Of a DNA stretch of 40,142 nt, positions 31,584 through 38,035 are shown one piece after another. The stretch is from Candidatus Liptonbacteria bacterium. Lineage in GTDB: Bacteria > Patescibacteriota > Minisyncoccia > UBA6257 > 2-01-FULL-56-20. Below the pieces are notes generated by a model. The model made no database searches, was not told the DNA's origin, and saw only the letters and a list, made by a program, of their open reading frames with translations. Position 1 is the first letter of the stretch. Each line of letters begins with the position of its first letter. Where the stretch lies: assembly GCA_016204335.1 (NCBI GenBank), contig JACQKU010000016.1, positions 1 to 40,142 of the forward strand. The letters run 5' to 3'. The translations under genes and the position numbers were made by a program.

Positions 31584-32219
31584 ATGACGATTTCGGTTGA
31601 GCAACGTTTCTCGCTGTTCGCGAAGCTCGGCGAGAACCTCGATTGGGACTCGCTCACGAAGGAGCAGGTCCAGGTCGGCATCCGCGAGGCGCACACCTTC
31701 GCGGCTCGGGAGTTCGAGGTCTTCATCCGGAACGGTTTCCGGGTTCAGGTCGGCGATTTCTTCCGAGAGACGGGGGAACTGACGATTCAGATCCCCGCGC
31801 TCGCGCGTCCGACCCTGGCGGAACTCCGGGAGAAGTATTCCTGGATCCGCGAAGAGAATGGGATCGAGCGTGATACCTCGCCGACCGAGGCGGTCACGCT
31901 CAAGCTCGGCACCGTGCTCCGCCCCGACGAGGAGCGAATCAACGGTGCAGAGTACGAGCGCCGGCTCGCCCCGAGGTTGGATCTCACACTCAGCTACTAG
32001 CAGGCATGCTGGCTCGTCGAGCATCAGGACGAGTTCCCCGAGTTAGTGGCTCTTCTCGGAAATGTCTACATCGACTTTCCGGGGCTGGTCGTGGTGCGCG
32101 CGGGCGGCGACCGGGGCTTCGCCTACCTCCGCGAGGGCGGCGAGCGGTGAAGCTTGGACTGGGGTTGGGTCAGCGACGGTCTCCGCCGTAGCGGGCGGCT
32201 CGCGGTCTCAAGCAAGTAG
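31584..32219 (+). pseudogene. Broken cassette gene with in-frame TAG and frameshift
   Basis: The ATG at 31584 has a good Shine-Dalgarno (CAGGGAGAA). The first ORF (31584-32000, 138 aa) contains REAHTFAAREFEVFIRNGFR and ends at a TAG. The same frame then continues for 49 protein-like codons (QACWLVEHQDEFPELVALLG, then VVVRAGGDRGFAYLREGGER) to a TGA at 32148, and a shifted frame carries WVSDGLRRSGRLAVSSK to 32219. A relative at 32620-32807 shows the expected continuous ending. So this was one gene of about 210 codons broken by a stop and a frameshift. Family unknown; GC-rich, unlike host genes. The first ORF may still be made as a short protein. Confidence 0.6.
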
Positions 32220-32296
32220 CATCAGGTTCTTGTGGCCTTGGTCTTTCCGGCTTCGGCCGCTCGGACCCTCGGTCGCCCAAAGGGCGGCGAGAGCAT

Positions 32297-32344
32297 ACGG
32301 GCTCCTTCGACAAGCGATTGTCGTCGGAGCCCGTTCTAATTTTG
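32297..32344 (+). terminator. Terminator after the broken cassette gene
   Basis: ACGGGCTCC and GGAGCCCGT form the base of a hairpin, extended inside by CGACAA/TTGTCG, followed by TCTAATTTTG. Strong intrinsic terminator. Confidence 0.8.
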
Positions 32345-32619
32345 TGATATTATGAATACGGATAGTAGATAATGCGCGCGCGGCTACGGTTGCGCGCGGT
32401 CGAATTCCGCGATGGCATTTGCCGGAATGAGGGCGGATACGTTTTCTCTCAGCGCGCGGTGTCCATACGCATACATACTGTTGCTACTTGGTGCGAGGAG
32501 CCAGGGAATTATAGATTCCGCATACGATACAATCCCGAGAGTATTCATCCTTCGGTTTACTCAGGATGACTCTGAGCGAAGTCGAAGCAGTCAAAGGATA
32601 GTGGCGCGGGCGGCTTTTC

Positions 32620-32807
32620 GCACATTCGTAGTGAACGCGGACGGCAACCGGAACTTCGCCTACCTCAACAAGGGCGGCAAGCGGTTTTTCTCGTGCCTTC
32701 GCGAAGATCTCCAACCCTGGGAGCCGTACTGGATCCGGATTGGACTCGGCATCGACTTTGGTCAGAGCGATCGGATCGCCGTTTCCGCTCCACTCCACGG
32801 TTCATAG
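32620..32807 (+). pseudogene. C-terminal remnant of a paralogous cassette gene
   Basis: The frame encodes FVVNADGNRNFAYLNKGGKR and later EPYWIRIGLGIDF and SDRIAVSAPLHGS. It aligns with VVVRAGGDRGFAYLREGGER and SGRLAVSSK of the broken gene 500 nt upstream, so two tandem relatives existed. Upstream, 32345-32619 holds no N-terminal half but a palindromic repeat (ATCCTTCGGTTTACTCAGGA and a matching GACTCTGAGCGAAG) and a GCGCGCGG hairpin. An upstream in-frame ATG (32412) gives an ORF, but its first 70 residues look non-coding. Confidence 0.5.
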
Positions 32808-32824
32808 CCTCGTAAGTTCCCGCA

Positions 32825-32867
32825 GCCTCCTGCACAGCTTGTCTCGTGCAGGAGGCGCTTCGTTTTT
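32825..32867 (+). terminator. Terminator after the paralog remnant
   Basis: GCCTCCTGCA pairs perfectly with TGCAGGAGGC, followed by GCTTCGTTTTT. Strong intrinsic terminator, 17 nt after the stop. Confidence 0.88.
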
Positions 32868-32892
32868 GAAACTATAACTATATTTTCTGGTC

Positions 32893-32930
32893 TTCTCTAC
32901 AAACTCTACGATCGTATAAGTTGTAGAGAA
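32893..32930. promoter_or_regulatory. 38-bp palindrome upstream of the Cas2/PaaX-like gene
   Basis: Architecture TTCTCTACA - 5 nt - TACGATCGTA - 5 nt - TGTAGAGAA, exactly symmetrical in spacing. Its right end contains TTGTAG, the likely -35 box of the gene's promoter. Identical conserved blocks occur in the second copy at 33504. Likely operator of the regulator it precedes. Confidence 0.7.
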
Positions 32931-32949
32931 TAAGTTTTATTGCTATAGT
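32921..32949 (+). promoter_or_regulatory. Promoter of the Cas2/PaaX-like gene
   Basis: TTGTAG (32921-32926) and TATAGT (32944-32949) with a 17-nt spacer; the ATG is at 32971. The -35 overlaps the palindrome, so binding there should repress transcription. Confidence 0.6.
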
Positions 32950-32970
32950 AAATAGTATAAAGTTCATGCA

Positions 32971-33492
32971 ATGAACATCATTGACGACCTCCTCATTATT
33001 TTGGGGAGTTACAGCGGCGGATATAAGTTGATGCGGAAAAGAATTCGCGGCTATACGGGGCCGGCAAAATTTCGAAACATTAGGGAACATCTTGACGCGA
33101 AAGACGCTACCATCAGCAATACGCTGTATCGACTTAGAAAAAGAGGATTGGTCGAACAAAGTAATAACCTATGGCATATCACTAAAAAGGGTACGGAGTA
33201 TCTTGCTGAGCGCATATCCGCGTTTAAAAAATATCCCCGCCGCAAGCATGATCATACACGCCCGCGCAAGAAAGAAAAAAATATGGTGATTGCGTTCGAT
33301 ATTCCCGAAAAGTACCGTAAGAGGCGGGATTGGTTGAGAACGGAGTTGAATACGCTAGGATTCATCCCGCTCCAGAAGAGCGTGTGGTTCGGCCCGGCGC
33401 CGTTGCCTAAAGAATTCATTGACACTCTAGTAGAGTTTAATGTCACAGAATTTATGAAATTTTTTGAAGCCAAAGAATACGAAATTGTTTAG
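32971..33492 (+). CDS. PaaX/Cas2-like DNA-binding protein
   Basis: 173 aa. The N-terminal half is a winged helix (FRNIREHLDAKDATISNTLY, then RLRKRGLVEQSNNLWHITKKG). After a basic linker (RRKHDHTRPRKKEKN) comes a ferredoxin-like domain: MVIAFDIPEKYRKRRDWLRT, LNTLGFIPLQKSVWFGPAPL. This is the layout of PaaX-type regulators, whose C-terminal domain resembles Cas2; CPR genomes have many stand-alone members annotated as Cas2. No CRISPR array or other cas gene is in the window, so a regulator or palindrome-binding role fits better. It is framed by two 38-bp palindromes. Confidence 0.78.
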   Translation: MNIIDDLLIILGSYSGGYKLMRKRIRGYTGPAKFRNIREHLDAKDATISNTLYRLRKRGLVEQSNNLWHITKKGTEYLAERISAFKKYPRRKHDHTRPRKKEKNMVIAFDIPEKYRKRRDWLRTELNTLGFIPLQKSVWFGPAPLPKEFIDTLVEFNVTEFMKFFEAKEYEIV

Positions 33493-33503
33493 GATAATGA
33501 GGG

Positions 33504-33541
33504 TTCTCTACACTTCTTACGATCGTAGAAAATGTAGAGAA
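33504..33541. promoter_or_regulatory. 38-bp palindrome downstream of the Cas2/PaaX-like gene
   Basis: Same TTCTCTACA - 5 nt - TACGATCGTA - 5 nt - TGTAGAGAA layout as at 32893; only the 5-nt spacers differ. It lies 12 nt after the stop and 55 nt before the lepA ATG, so it may also act on lepA or mark the end of a mobile unit. Confidence 0.7.
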
Positions 33542-33596
33542 GCAGGCACAAAGCGCAAAAGATTATAAAGTTGAAAGGAGTATAAATTTAAGAGGT

Positions 33597-35912
33597 ATGA
33601 GCAATATCAGAAATTTTGTAATAATTGCGCATGTGGACCACGGCAAGTCCACACTCGCCGACAGGTTTTTGGAGTTGACCGGCACGGTCGAGGCGCGCAA
33701 GATGGAGCCGCAGTATCTTGACAGGCTTGACCTTGAGCGGGAGCGGGGGATTACCATCAAGATGGCCCCAGTGCGGATGCACTGGAGGCCATCTCGCGGA
33801 TTATCGCAGATAGATACGCGGATTGACGCGGATAGCGGAAAGTTATTGTACGAGGATATTACGTACAAACTGAGAGGAGCGTTTTTCGCGGTTTATAATG
33901 CTTTAGGGCCTGGCCACAAAGAAGCGGTGTATCAAAATGCGCTTGAATTAGAATTTAAAAAATTAAATCTCTCATTTGAGAGAGAAAAGAGGATTGATGT
34001 GATATACGAGGATAAGAAAGTAGGTCTATATCAACCGGATTTTGTCATCGAAAGTAAAATCATTCTTGAACTTAAAGCTTTACCTTTTCTTGCCGAGCCG
34101 CCAAAGAAGCAGGCGTGGCATTATCTCAGAGGGTCAGAATATCGTTTGGCACTTCTGGTGAATTTCGGCAAGAAACTTGAGATTGAACGAATCGTCTATG
34201 ACAACATCCGCGAACATCCGCGTCCTGATCCGCGTGAATCCGCGCAGGTTGAGGAGTACATCCTCAACCTGATTGATACGCCCGGCCACTCTGATTTTTC
34301 CTACGAGGTTTCGCGCGCGCTCGCGGCGGTTGAAGGCGCGATTTTGTTGGTGGACGCGACCAAAGGCATTCAGGCGCAGACACTTTCCAATTTCAGGATG
34401 GCGCGGAACGCAGGGCTAAAAATAATCGGCGCGATAAATAAGGTGGACTTGAATCCGCCGGATGCGGAAAAAGTAAGAGGGCTTCTCGCCGATTTGTTAG
34501 ATGTTCCGAAAGAGGAAATTTTCCGGATTTCCGGGAAAACGGGCGAGGGCGTATCCGACTTGCTTCGGGCAATTGTCGAGAAGATGCCCTCGCCCTCGCA
34601 GATTGAATCCGCGATGCCCGCGAGGGCATTGATTTTCGATTCGCTCTACGACGACCACAAAGGCATCATCGCGTTTGTGCGGGTGTTTGACGGGGAATTC
34701 AAAGCGGGGGATGATGTCCGATTTGTCGCCGCGGACAACGAGCTGAAAATAAAAGAAGTCGGCTATTTCGCGCCCGAGCTGAAATCCGCGTCAAAACTTT
34801 CGGCAGGGGAAATGGGATATATCGTGACGGGCATCAAAGAACCGGCGCTCGTCAAAATAGGCGACACAGTAATTGCGAATCCACGCGAAATTTCTACGCG
34901 AAAAGATGCGAACAGTATTAGCAAAGTTTCGCCTACCAATTCGCGAGGTTTCGCGTCGTGGGCTCTGCCCGGTTACAAGGAGCCGGCGCCTGTAGTGTTC
35001 GTTTCTTTTTATCCGGACGGAAAAACGAAATTCGAGGATTTGAAGCGCGCGTTCGAGCGGTTGAGACTGACAGATTCGTCTTTAAGTTTCGAGCCGGATT
35101 CGAGCGAAGCGCTTGGCAGGGGACTCAAAGTCGGATTTCTCGGCCAGCTTCATTTTGAAATCGCCGGAAGCCGACTCGAACGGGAATTCGGTTTGAGTTT
35201 TTTGACGAGTTTTCCTTCGATAGCGTACCGGGTATCCGCCAAAGGCGGATCCGCCTCGGGCGGAAAAGAAACATTGATAACCGTGAAAGACGCACATGAA
35301 TTTCCAGACGACCCGGAAGCGGTTTTCCAGCCGATGATTAACGTGGAAATTTTCACGCCGCCGGCTTACGTAAGCCAGATTATGATTTTGAAAGAACCGT
35401 TTTATCTCGAAATAGGGGATATCAAGAATATCGGCGATAATGTTTTGATTCAGGCGAAAATGCCTCTCGCGGAGCTGATGAGGGATTTTGACGACAAGCT
35501 GAAATCCGCGTCTGCCGGATTCGCTTCGTTCAGTTACGAACTTGCCGGAGAGGAATTGGCGGATGTGGAGAAGCTCGAGATTTTGATAAACGACGAGCCG
35601 GTGCCGGCGCTCACGAGAATCGTTTTCAGGGCGGAAGCGGAGAGAGAAGGAAGGGCCTCCGTGGAGCGGCTCAAAGAGCTTTTGCCGGGTCAGCAATTTT
35701 ATCAGGCGCTTCAGGCGCGGGTGCGCGGCAGAATAGTCGCCCGCGAGACGATTCCGGCGCTCAGGAAAGACGTGACGGGATATTTATACGGCGGCGACAG
35801 GACGAGGAAAATGAAACTTTGGAAAAAGCAGAAAGAAGGCAAGAAAAAATTACAGGAATCGTCGCGCGTGAGTTTGACTCCGGAAGTGTTCAGGGAGCTT
35901 TTGAAAAAATAG
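33597..35912 (+). CDS. lepA: Elongation factor 4 (LepA) with inserted GxxExxY domain
   Basis: 771 aa, against roughly 600 for the family. G1 AHVDHGKST, G2 ERERGITIK, G3 IDTPGHSDF, G4 NKVD, G5 SGKTGEG; later ALPGYKEPAPVVFVSFYPD and the LepA C-terminal domain (GGDRTRKMKLWKKQKEGKKK). It back-translocates or remodels stalled ribosomes. Residues of about 66-218 are foreign: between switch I and YILNLIDTPGH sits a GxxExxY domain bounded by CGCGGAT-type inverted repeats. Two smaller in-frame palindromes follow: ACGCGAAA...TTTCGCGT (34883-34956) before ALPGYKE, and TCCGCCAAAGGCGGA-type (35235-35264). All GTPase motifs survive, so activity is possible but unproven. Confidence 0.93.
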   Translation: MSNIRNFVIIAHVDHGKSTLADRFLELTGTVEARKMEPQYLDRLDLERERGITIKMAPVRMHWRPSRGLSQIDTRIDADSGKLLYEDITYKLRGAFFAVYNALGPGHKEAVYQNALELEFKKLNLSFEREKRIDVIYEDKKVGLYQPDFVIESKIILELKALPFLAEPPKKQAWHYLRGSEYRLALLVNFGKKLEIERIVYDNIREHPRPDPRESAQVEEYILNLIDTPGHSDFSYEVSRALAAVEGAILLVDATKGIQAQTLSNFRMARNAGLKIIGAINKVDLNPPDAEKVRGLLADLLDVPKEEIFRISGKTGEGVSDLLRAIVEKMPSPSQIESAMPARALIFDSLYDDHKGIIAFVRVFDGEFKAGDDVRFVAADNELKIKEVGYFAPELKSASKLSAGEMGYIVTGIKEPALVKIGDTVIANPREISTRKDANSISKVSPTNSRGFASWALPGYKEPAPVVFVSFYPDGKTKFEDLKRAFERLRLTDSSLSFEPDSSEALGRGLKVGFLGQLHFEIAGSRLEREFGLSFLTSFPSIAYRVSAKGGSASGGKETLITVKDAHEFPDDPEAVFQPMINVEIFTPPAYVSQIMILKEPFYLEIGDIKNIGDNVLIQAKMPLAELMRDFDDKLKSASAGFASFSYELAGEELADVEKLEILINDEPVPALTRIVFRAEAEREGRASVERLKELLPGQQFYQALQARVRGRIVARETIPALRKDVTGYLYGGDRTRKMKLWKKQKEGKKKLQESSRVSLTPEVFRELLKK
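33790..34250 (+). mobile_element. Repeat-bounded GxxExxY domain inserted in lepA
   Basis: The arms each hold four CGCGGAT-like heptamers at offsets 1, 11, 23 and 33, in opposite orientation. The cargo reads LLYEDITYKLRGAFFAVYNA, then GHKEAVY (the GxxExxY motif), QPDFVIESKIILELKA (a PD-(D/E)xK nuclease-like core) and LALLVNFGKKLEIERIV, the complete family pattern. It is in frame with lepA on both sides. A TTG after GCGGAAAG could also start it separately. GxxExxY proteins are common in CPR bacteria and of unknown function. Confidence 0.8.
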
Positions 35913-35937
35913 TATTTTGGCGTATCCTAAAGCAGTA

Positions 35938-36222
35938 ATGACGAAGATTATCGCCGCAATCGTTTTGGGACTTTTGATTGTCGTGCTCGGCAACGAGATA
36001 TATTTTTTTTGGAGCAAGAACAGGGCGGCGGAAACGCGGTATCGGGAATTGAAAATCGGACTCGACAAAGCCAAAGCGGATTACGGCCGTCTGGAGGAGG
36101 ATTTTAAGTATTACCTCAATCCGGCGAATCTCGAGAAAGAACTGCGCGCCCGCTTCAACTACCGCCAGCCCGGCGAGAATCTGATTATCATCGTTCCAAA
36201 GGCATCTTCAACCAACGAATAA
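35938..36222 (+). CDS. FtsB/DivIC-like septum formation protein
   Basis: 94 aa from the ATG at 35938; the track's TTG (35917) is an alternative. One N-terminal helix (IIAAIVLGLLIVVLGNEIYFF), a coiled coil (ETRYRELKIGLDKAKADYGR), then NPANLEKELRARFNYRQPGENLIII, the typical ending of the septum-formation-initiator family, which joins FtsQ and FtsL in division. An ftsQ gene lies 10 kb away. It follows lepA by 25 nt and is probably in its operon. Confidence 0.8.
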   Translation: MTKIIAAIVLGLLIVVLGNEIYFFWSKNRAAETRYRELKIGLDKAKADYGRLEEDFKYYLNPANLEKELRARFNYRQPGENLIIIVPKASSTNE

Positions 36223-36264
36223 ATATTCCGGCTTTCACTGTCGAGTATAATTTACAGAATAATA

Positions 36265-36834
36265 ATGAAGTATAAACCGTATATCGTTTTTCTTTTGATT
36301 GCCAGCGTCGCTCTCTTTGTTATTCTTCTGATTTCTTTCGGCTATTATCCGATTGCCGCTGTGAACGGCCGGTTAATCAGCAAGCGGACATTTTTGAAGA
36401 ATTACGGAGCTGCTGCGGCGTACTATCAGAATGTTCTGAAAACGTATCAGCAAAATTCTCTTACGGAGAAAACCGCGAGCTCGGACGATATTCAGCGTTC
36501 GGTGCTGACCCAGCTTATTGAGAACGGCATCGTGGAAGCCGGAGCGCGAAAAGAAGCCGGGGCGGATTTAAACGCATTAGTTGAAGAAAAAATCAGTCAG
36601 GCGAGCAAAGAGCCGGGTTTCGACAAAGCGGTGCAAACGCTCTACGGAATGAATCTGGATGACTTCAAAAAAGAAATTCTAGCGCCGCAGGCGGAACGCG
36701 ACATTCTGACCGGACGGCTATTTCTCAAAGGCGGGAACATAGACGACTGGCTTCGTGACGCGAAAAAATCGGCGAAAGTTATTATTTTCTCGCCGCAGTT
36801 TCGTTGGAACGGAGATATTGTGGAGATGAGATGA
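36265..36834 (+). CDS. Membrane-anchored SurA-N-like chaperone domain protein
   Basis: 189 aa. N-terminal helix (IVFLLIASVALFVILLISFG), then PIAAVNGRLISKRTFLKNY, the start typical of the SurA/PrsA N-terminal chaperone domain, followed by helices with VLTQLIENGIVEAGARKEAG and MNLDDFKKEILAPQAERDIL. No parvulin PPIase domain follows, so it would be an extracytoplasmic holdase rather than an isomerase. TATAAT lies at 36246, 13 nt before the ATG, giving a very short leader. Confidence 0.72.
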   Translation: MKYKPYIVFLLIASVALFVILLISFGYYPIAAVNGRLISKRTFLKNYGAAAAYYQNVLKTYQQNSLTEKTASSDDIQRSVLTQLIENGIVEAGARKEAGADLNALVEEKISQASKEPGFDKAVQTLYGMNLDDFKKEILAPQAERDILTGRLFLKGGNIDDWLRDAKKSAKVIIFSPQFRWNGDIVEMR

Positions 36835-36864
36835 AAATGGAAGTATGATGTTATAAGAACCAAT

Positions 36865-36959
36865 GCGGGCGTAGTACCCGCCTGCGCGGGAGCTTCGGCG
36901 GGCAGGCGGTGGCTATACGTTAGCCCGCCTACCGGCAGGCAAGTTCCCAAGCCCCGCGC
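36865..36959 (+). pseudogene. tRNA-Gly remnant broken by palindromes
   Basis: Begins GCGGGCGTAGTA, like a tRNA-Gly 5' end, and holds a TTCCCAAGC anticodon-loop piece (CCC). Between them are a CCCGCCTGCGCGGG/GCGGGCAGGCGG palindrome block and a GCCTACCGGCAGGC palindrome, and the T-arm and 3' acceptor are missing. It sits 15 nt before the interrupted tRNA-Gly gene. Probably an older, dead member of the same locus. Confidence 0.4.
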
Positions 36960-37012
36960 TAAAACAAGATTAATGCGAGATTAGTACAGTGGCAGTACGA
37001 TTGCTTCCCAAG

Positions 37013-37144
37013 CCGGGTAGTGAAAATGCGGTGGAAAATTTTGCAGGTGTAGTATAGTGGCAGTACGCGACCTTCCCAAGGTTGTGGCGTGGGTTCGATT
37101 CCCATCACCTGCTCTGCAAGAGCAATCGCATTTCTACTACCCGG
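37013..37144. mobile_element. About 135-bp palindromic element, copy C, carrying a tRNA
   Basis: Termini CCGGGTAGTGAAAATGCG and CGCATTTCTACTACCCGG match copies A and B, including the G.U/A.C mismatch position, with compensating changes in the arms. Direct CAAG flanks mark a 4-bp target duplication. The inner AT-rich loop of the other copies is replaced by a full tRNA-Gly gene plus a TGCTC-TGCAA-GAGCA hairpin. It lies inside another tRNA-Gly gene. Confidence 0.8.
37043..37113 (+). tRNA. Complete tRNA-Gly (CCC) nested in the element
   Basis: 71 nt: acceptor GCAGGTG/CACCTGC, D-arm GTAT/GTAC, anticodon stem CGACC/GGTTG with loop TTCCCAA (CCC), T-arm GTGGG-TTCGATT-CCCAT, discriminator U; CCA is not encoded. 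All expected invariant bases are in place. It has the same anticodon as the gene the element interrupts, so it can replace it. Confidence 0.93.
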
Positions 37145-37370
37145 CAAGCAATAGACGCGAGTTCGATTCTCGTATCTCGCTCATTTCTTCGCTCATCACG
37201 GAGTTGCGAAACACATACCCGACAGACAAAAGATTAGTTTTACATTTTGGAATGCGTAGAGTCGGTAAGCGAAGAAGCGCGCTCCGTAATTCGAAAAGCG
37301 AAAGCGGGCCACAATGACAAAAATAAATTATACTTAACGCATGCTTTGAATGGCAGGCATAAATATATTT

Positions 37371-37850
37371 ATGAACCCGGAAAAATCAAATAAACCGCCG
37401 TTTCATTACCGTCTTCTTTGGGGAATTGTTTTGATTTTGGCGGCGATTAATGTTGCGCTTATTGTTATTTTGTTCAGATTTAAAAATCAGGTTGCCGATT
37501 CCGCAATGCAAGCGGCGAATATATTGCGACAGGCACAAGCGCTGTCATCGGATATTACGCTCGCCACCGACATAATGATTGATGATAAATTCAATATTCC
37601 AATCAAAACCGTCATCCCGATTAAAACAACCGTGAACATACCGGTGGCGATACCAATTATCGGCCAAACCGTAATTCTAAAAGTTCCCATAGATACAACC
37701 GTACCGATAGACATAGCCGTCAATATTCCCGTAAAAAAATCCGTACCCCTAAACGTTAAAATCAGCAATATGCCGTTCAACGGTATCTTAAACCAATTTC
37801 AAGATTGGTTGGCGGCGCTGGCGATTCGTTTTGGTTCCGGCGGAAAATAG
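37371..37850 (+). CDS. Membrane protein with IPIKT/IPV repeats
   Basis: 159 aa from the ATG at 37371; the ATG at 37350 is the alternative, 15 nt after a TATACT. One N-terminal helix (LLWGIVLILAAINVALIVILF) followed by a short coiled region, then a beta-rich, repetitive outer part: NIPIKTVIPIKTTVNIPV, AIPIIGQTVILKVPIDTTVP, IDIAVNIPVKKSVPLNVKI. The alternating hydrophobic pattern suggests an extended beta sheet or solenoid outside the membrane. I recall no named family; I infer an envelope role only. Confidence 0.65.
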   Translation: MNPEKSNKPPFHYRLLWGIVLILAAINVALIVILFRFKNQVADSAMQAANILRQAQALSSDITLATDIMIDDKFNIPIKTVIPIKTTVNIPVAIPIIGQTVILKVPIDTTVPIDIAVNIPVKKSVPLNVKISNMPFNGILNQFQDWLAALAIRFGSGGK

Positions 37851-37884
37851 ACGCCGGCGCCGCCATCCGGAGGCCAAAACTATG

Positions 37885-37931
37885 CCCCGATATTCGGGGT
37901 GAACGGCTCAAATACCGGTAAATGAGCCGTT
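37885..37931. other. Two hairpins in the gap before pheS
   Basis: CCCCGA-TAT-TCGGGG-type (37885-37899) and AACGGCTCA...TGAGCCGTT (37902-37931). They lie in the 185-nt gap after the membrane protein gene. Without T-runs they are weak terminator candidates. No tRNA-binding leader or T-box features are visible in the rest of the gap. Confidence 0.45.
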
Positions 37932-38023
37932 AGATAGTGAAATAAGAGAGAGCTTGTATCGCGAAATCGTGTCGGGGCGGGTTGTTTTAATGAGTCCGGT
38001 TTTCCATTTCAACTTCAATCTGT

Positions 38024-38029
38024 TAAAAT
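38024..38029 (+). promoter_or_regulatory. -10 box of pheS
   Basis: TAAAAT ends 6 nt before the pheS ATG, placing the transcription start at the A of the start codon. A -35 is not clear. Supports a leaderless mRNA. Confidence 0.5.
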
Positions 38030-38035
38030 CAAACG

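Larger units (their letters stand above)
36975..37181 (+). tRNA. tRNA-Gly (CCC) interrupted in the anticodon loop
   Basis: Removing 136 nt (37014-37149) gives a perfect 71-nt tRNA: acceptor GCGAGAT/ATCTCGC, D-arm GTAC/GTAC, anticodon stem ATTGC/GCAAT with loop TTCCCAA, T-arm GCGAG-TTCGATT-CTCGT, discriminator U. The break falls just after the anticodon, near position 37/38. The insert is flanked by a CAAG duplication and has hairpin ends. Without splicing the gene is dead; with splicing it would be functional. Confidence 0.8.

Noticed and set aside
31998-32150. Alternative genetic code (TAG read as an amino acid).
   Set aside because: All clear genes in the window obey the standard code; one interrupted gene with a further frameshift is better explained by decay.
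32971-33492. Cas2-like protein as sign of a CRISPR system.
   Set aside because: The N-terminal winged helix and lack of an array or cas1 favour a PaaX-type regulator.
22661-37144. AATTTCTACT in elements A and B (ATTTCTACT in C) resembles the Cas12a crRNA handle.
   Set aside because: No repeat-spacer array, no cas genes, and the partner strand of the hairpin lies upstream rather than directly after; the likeness is probably chance.
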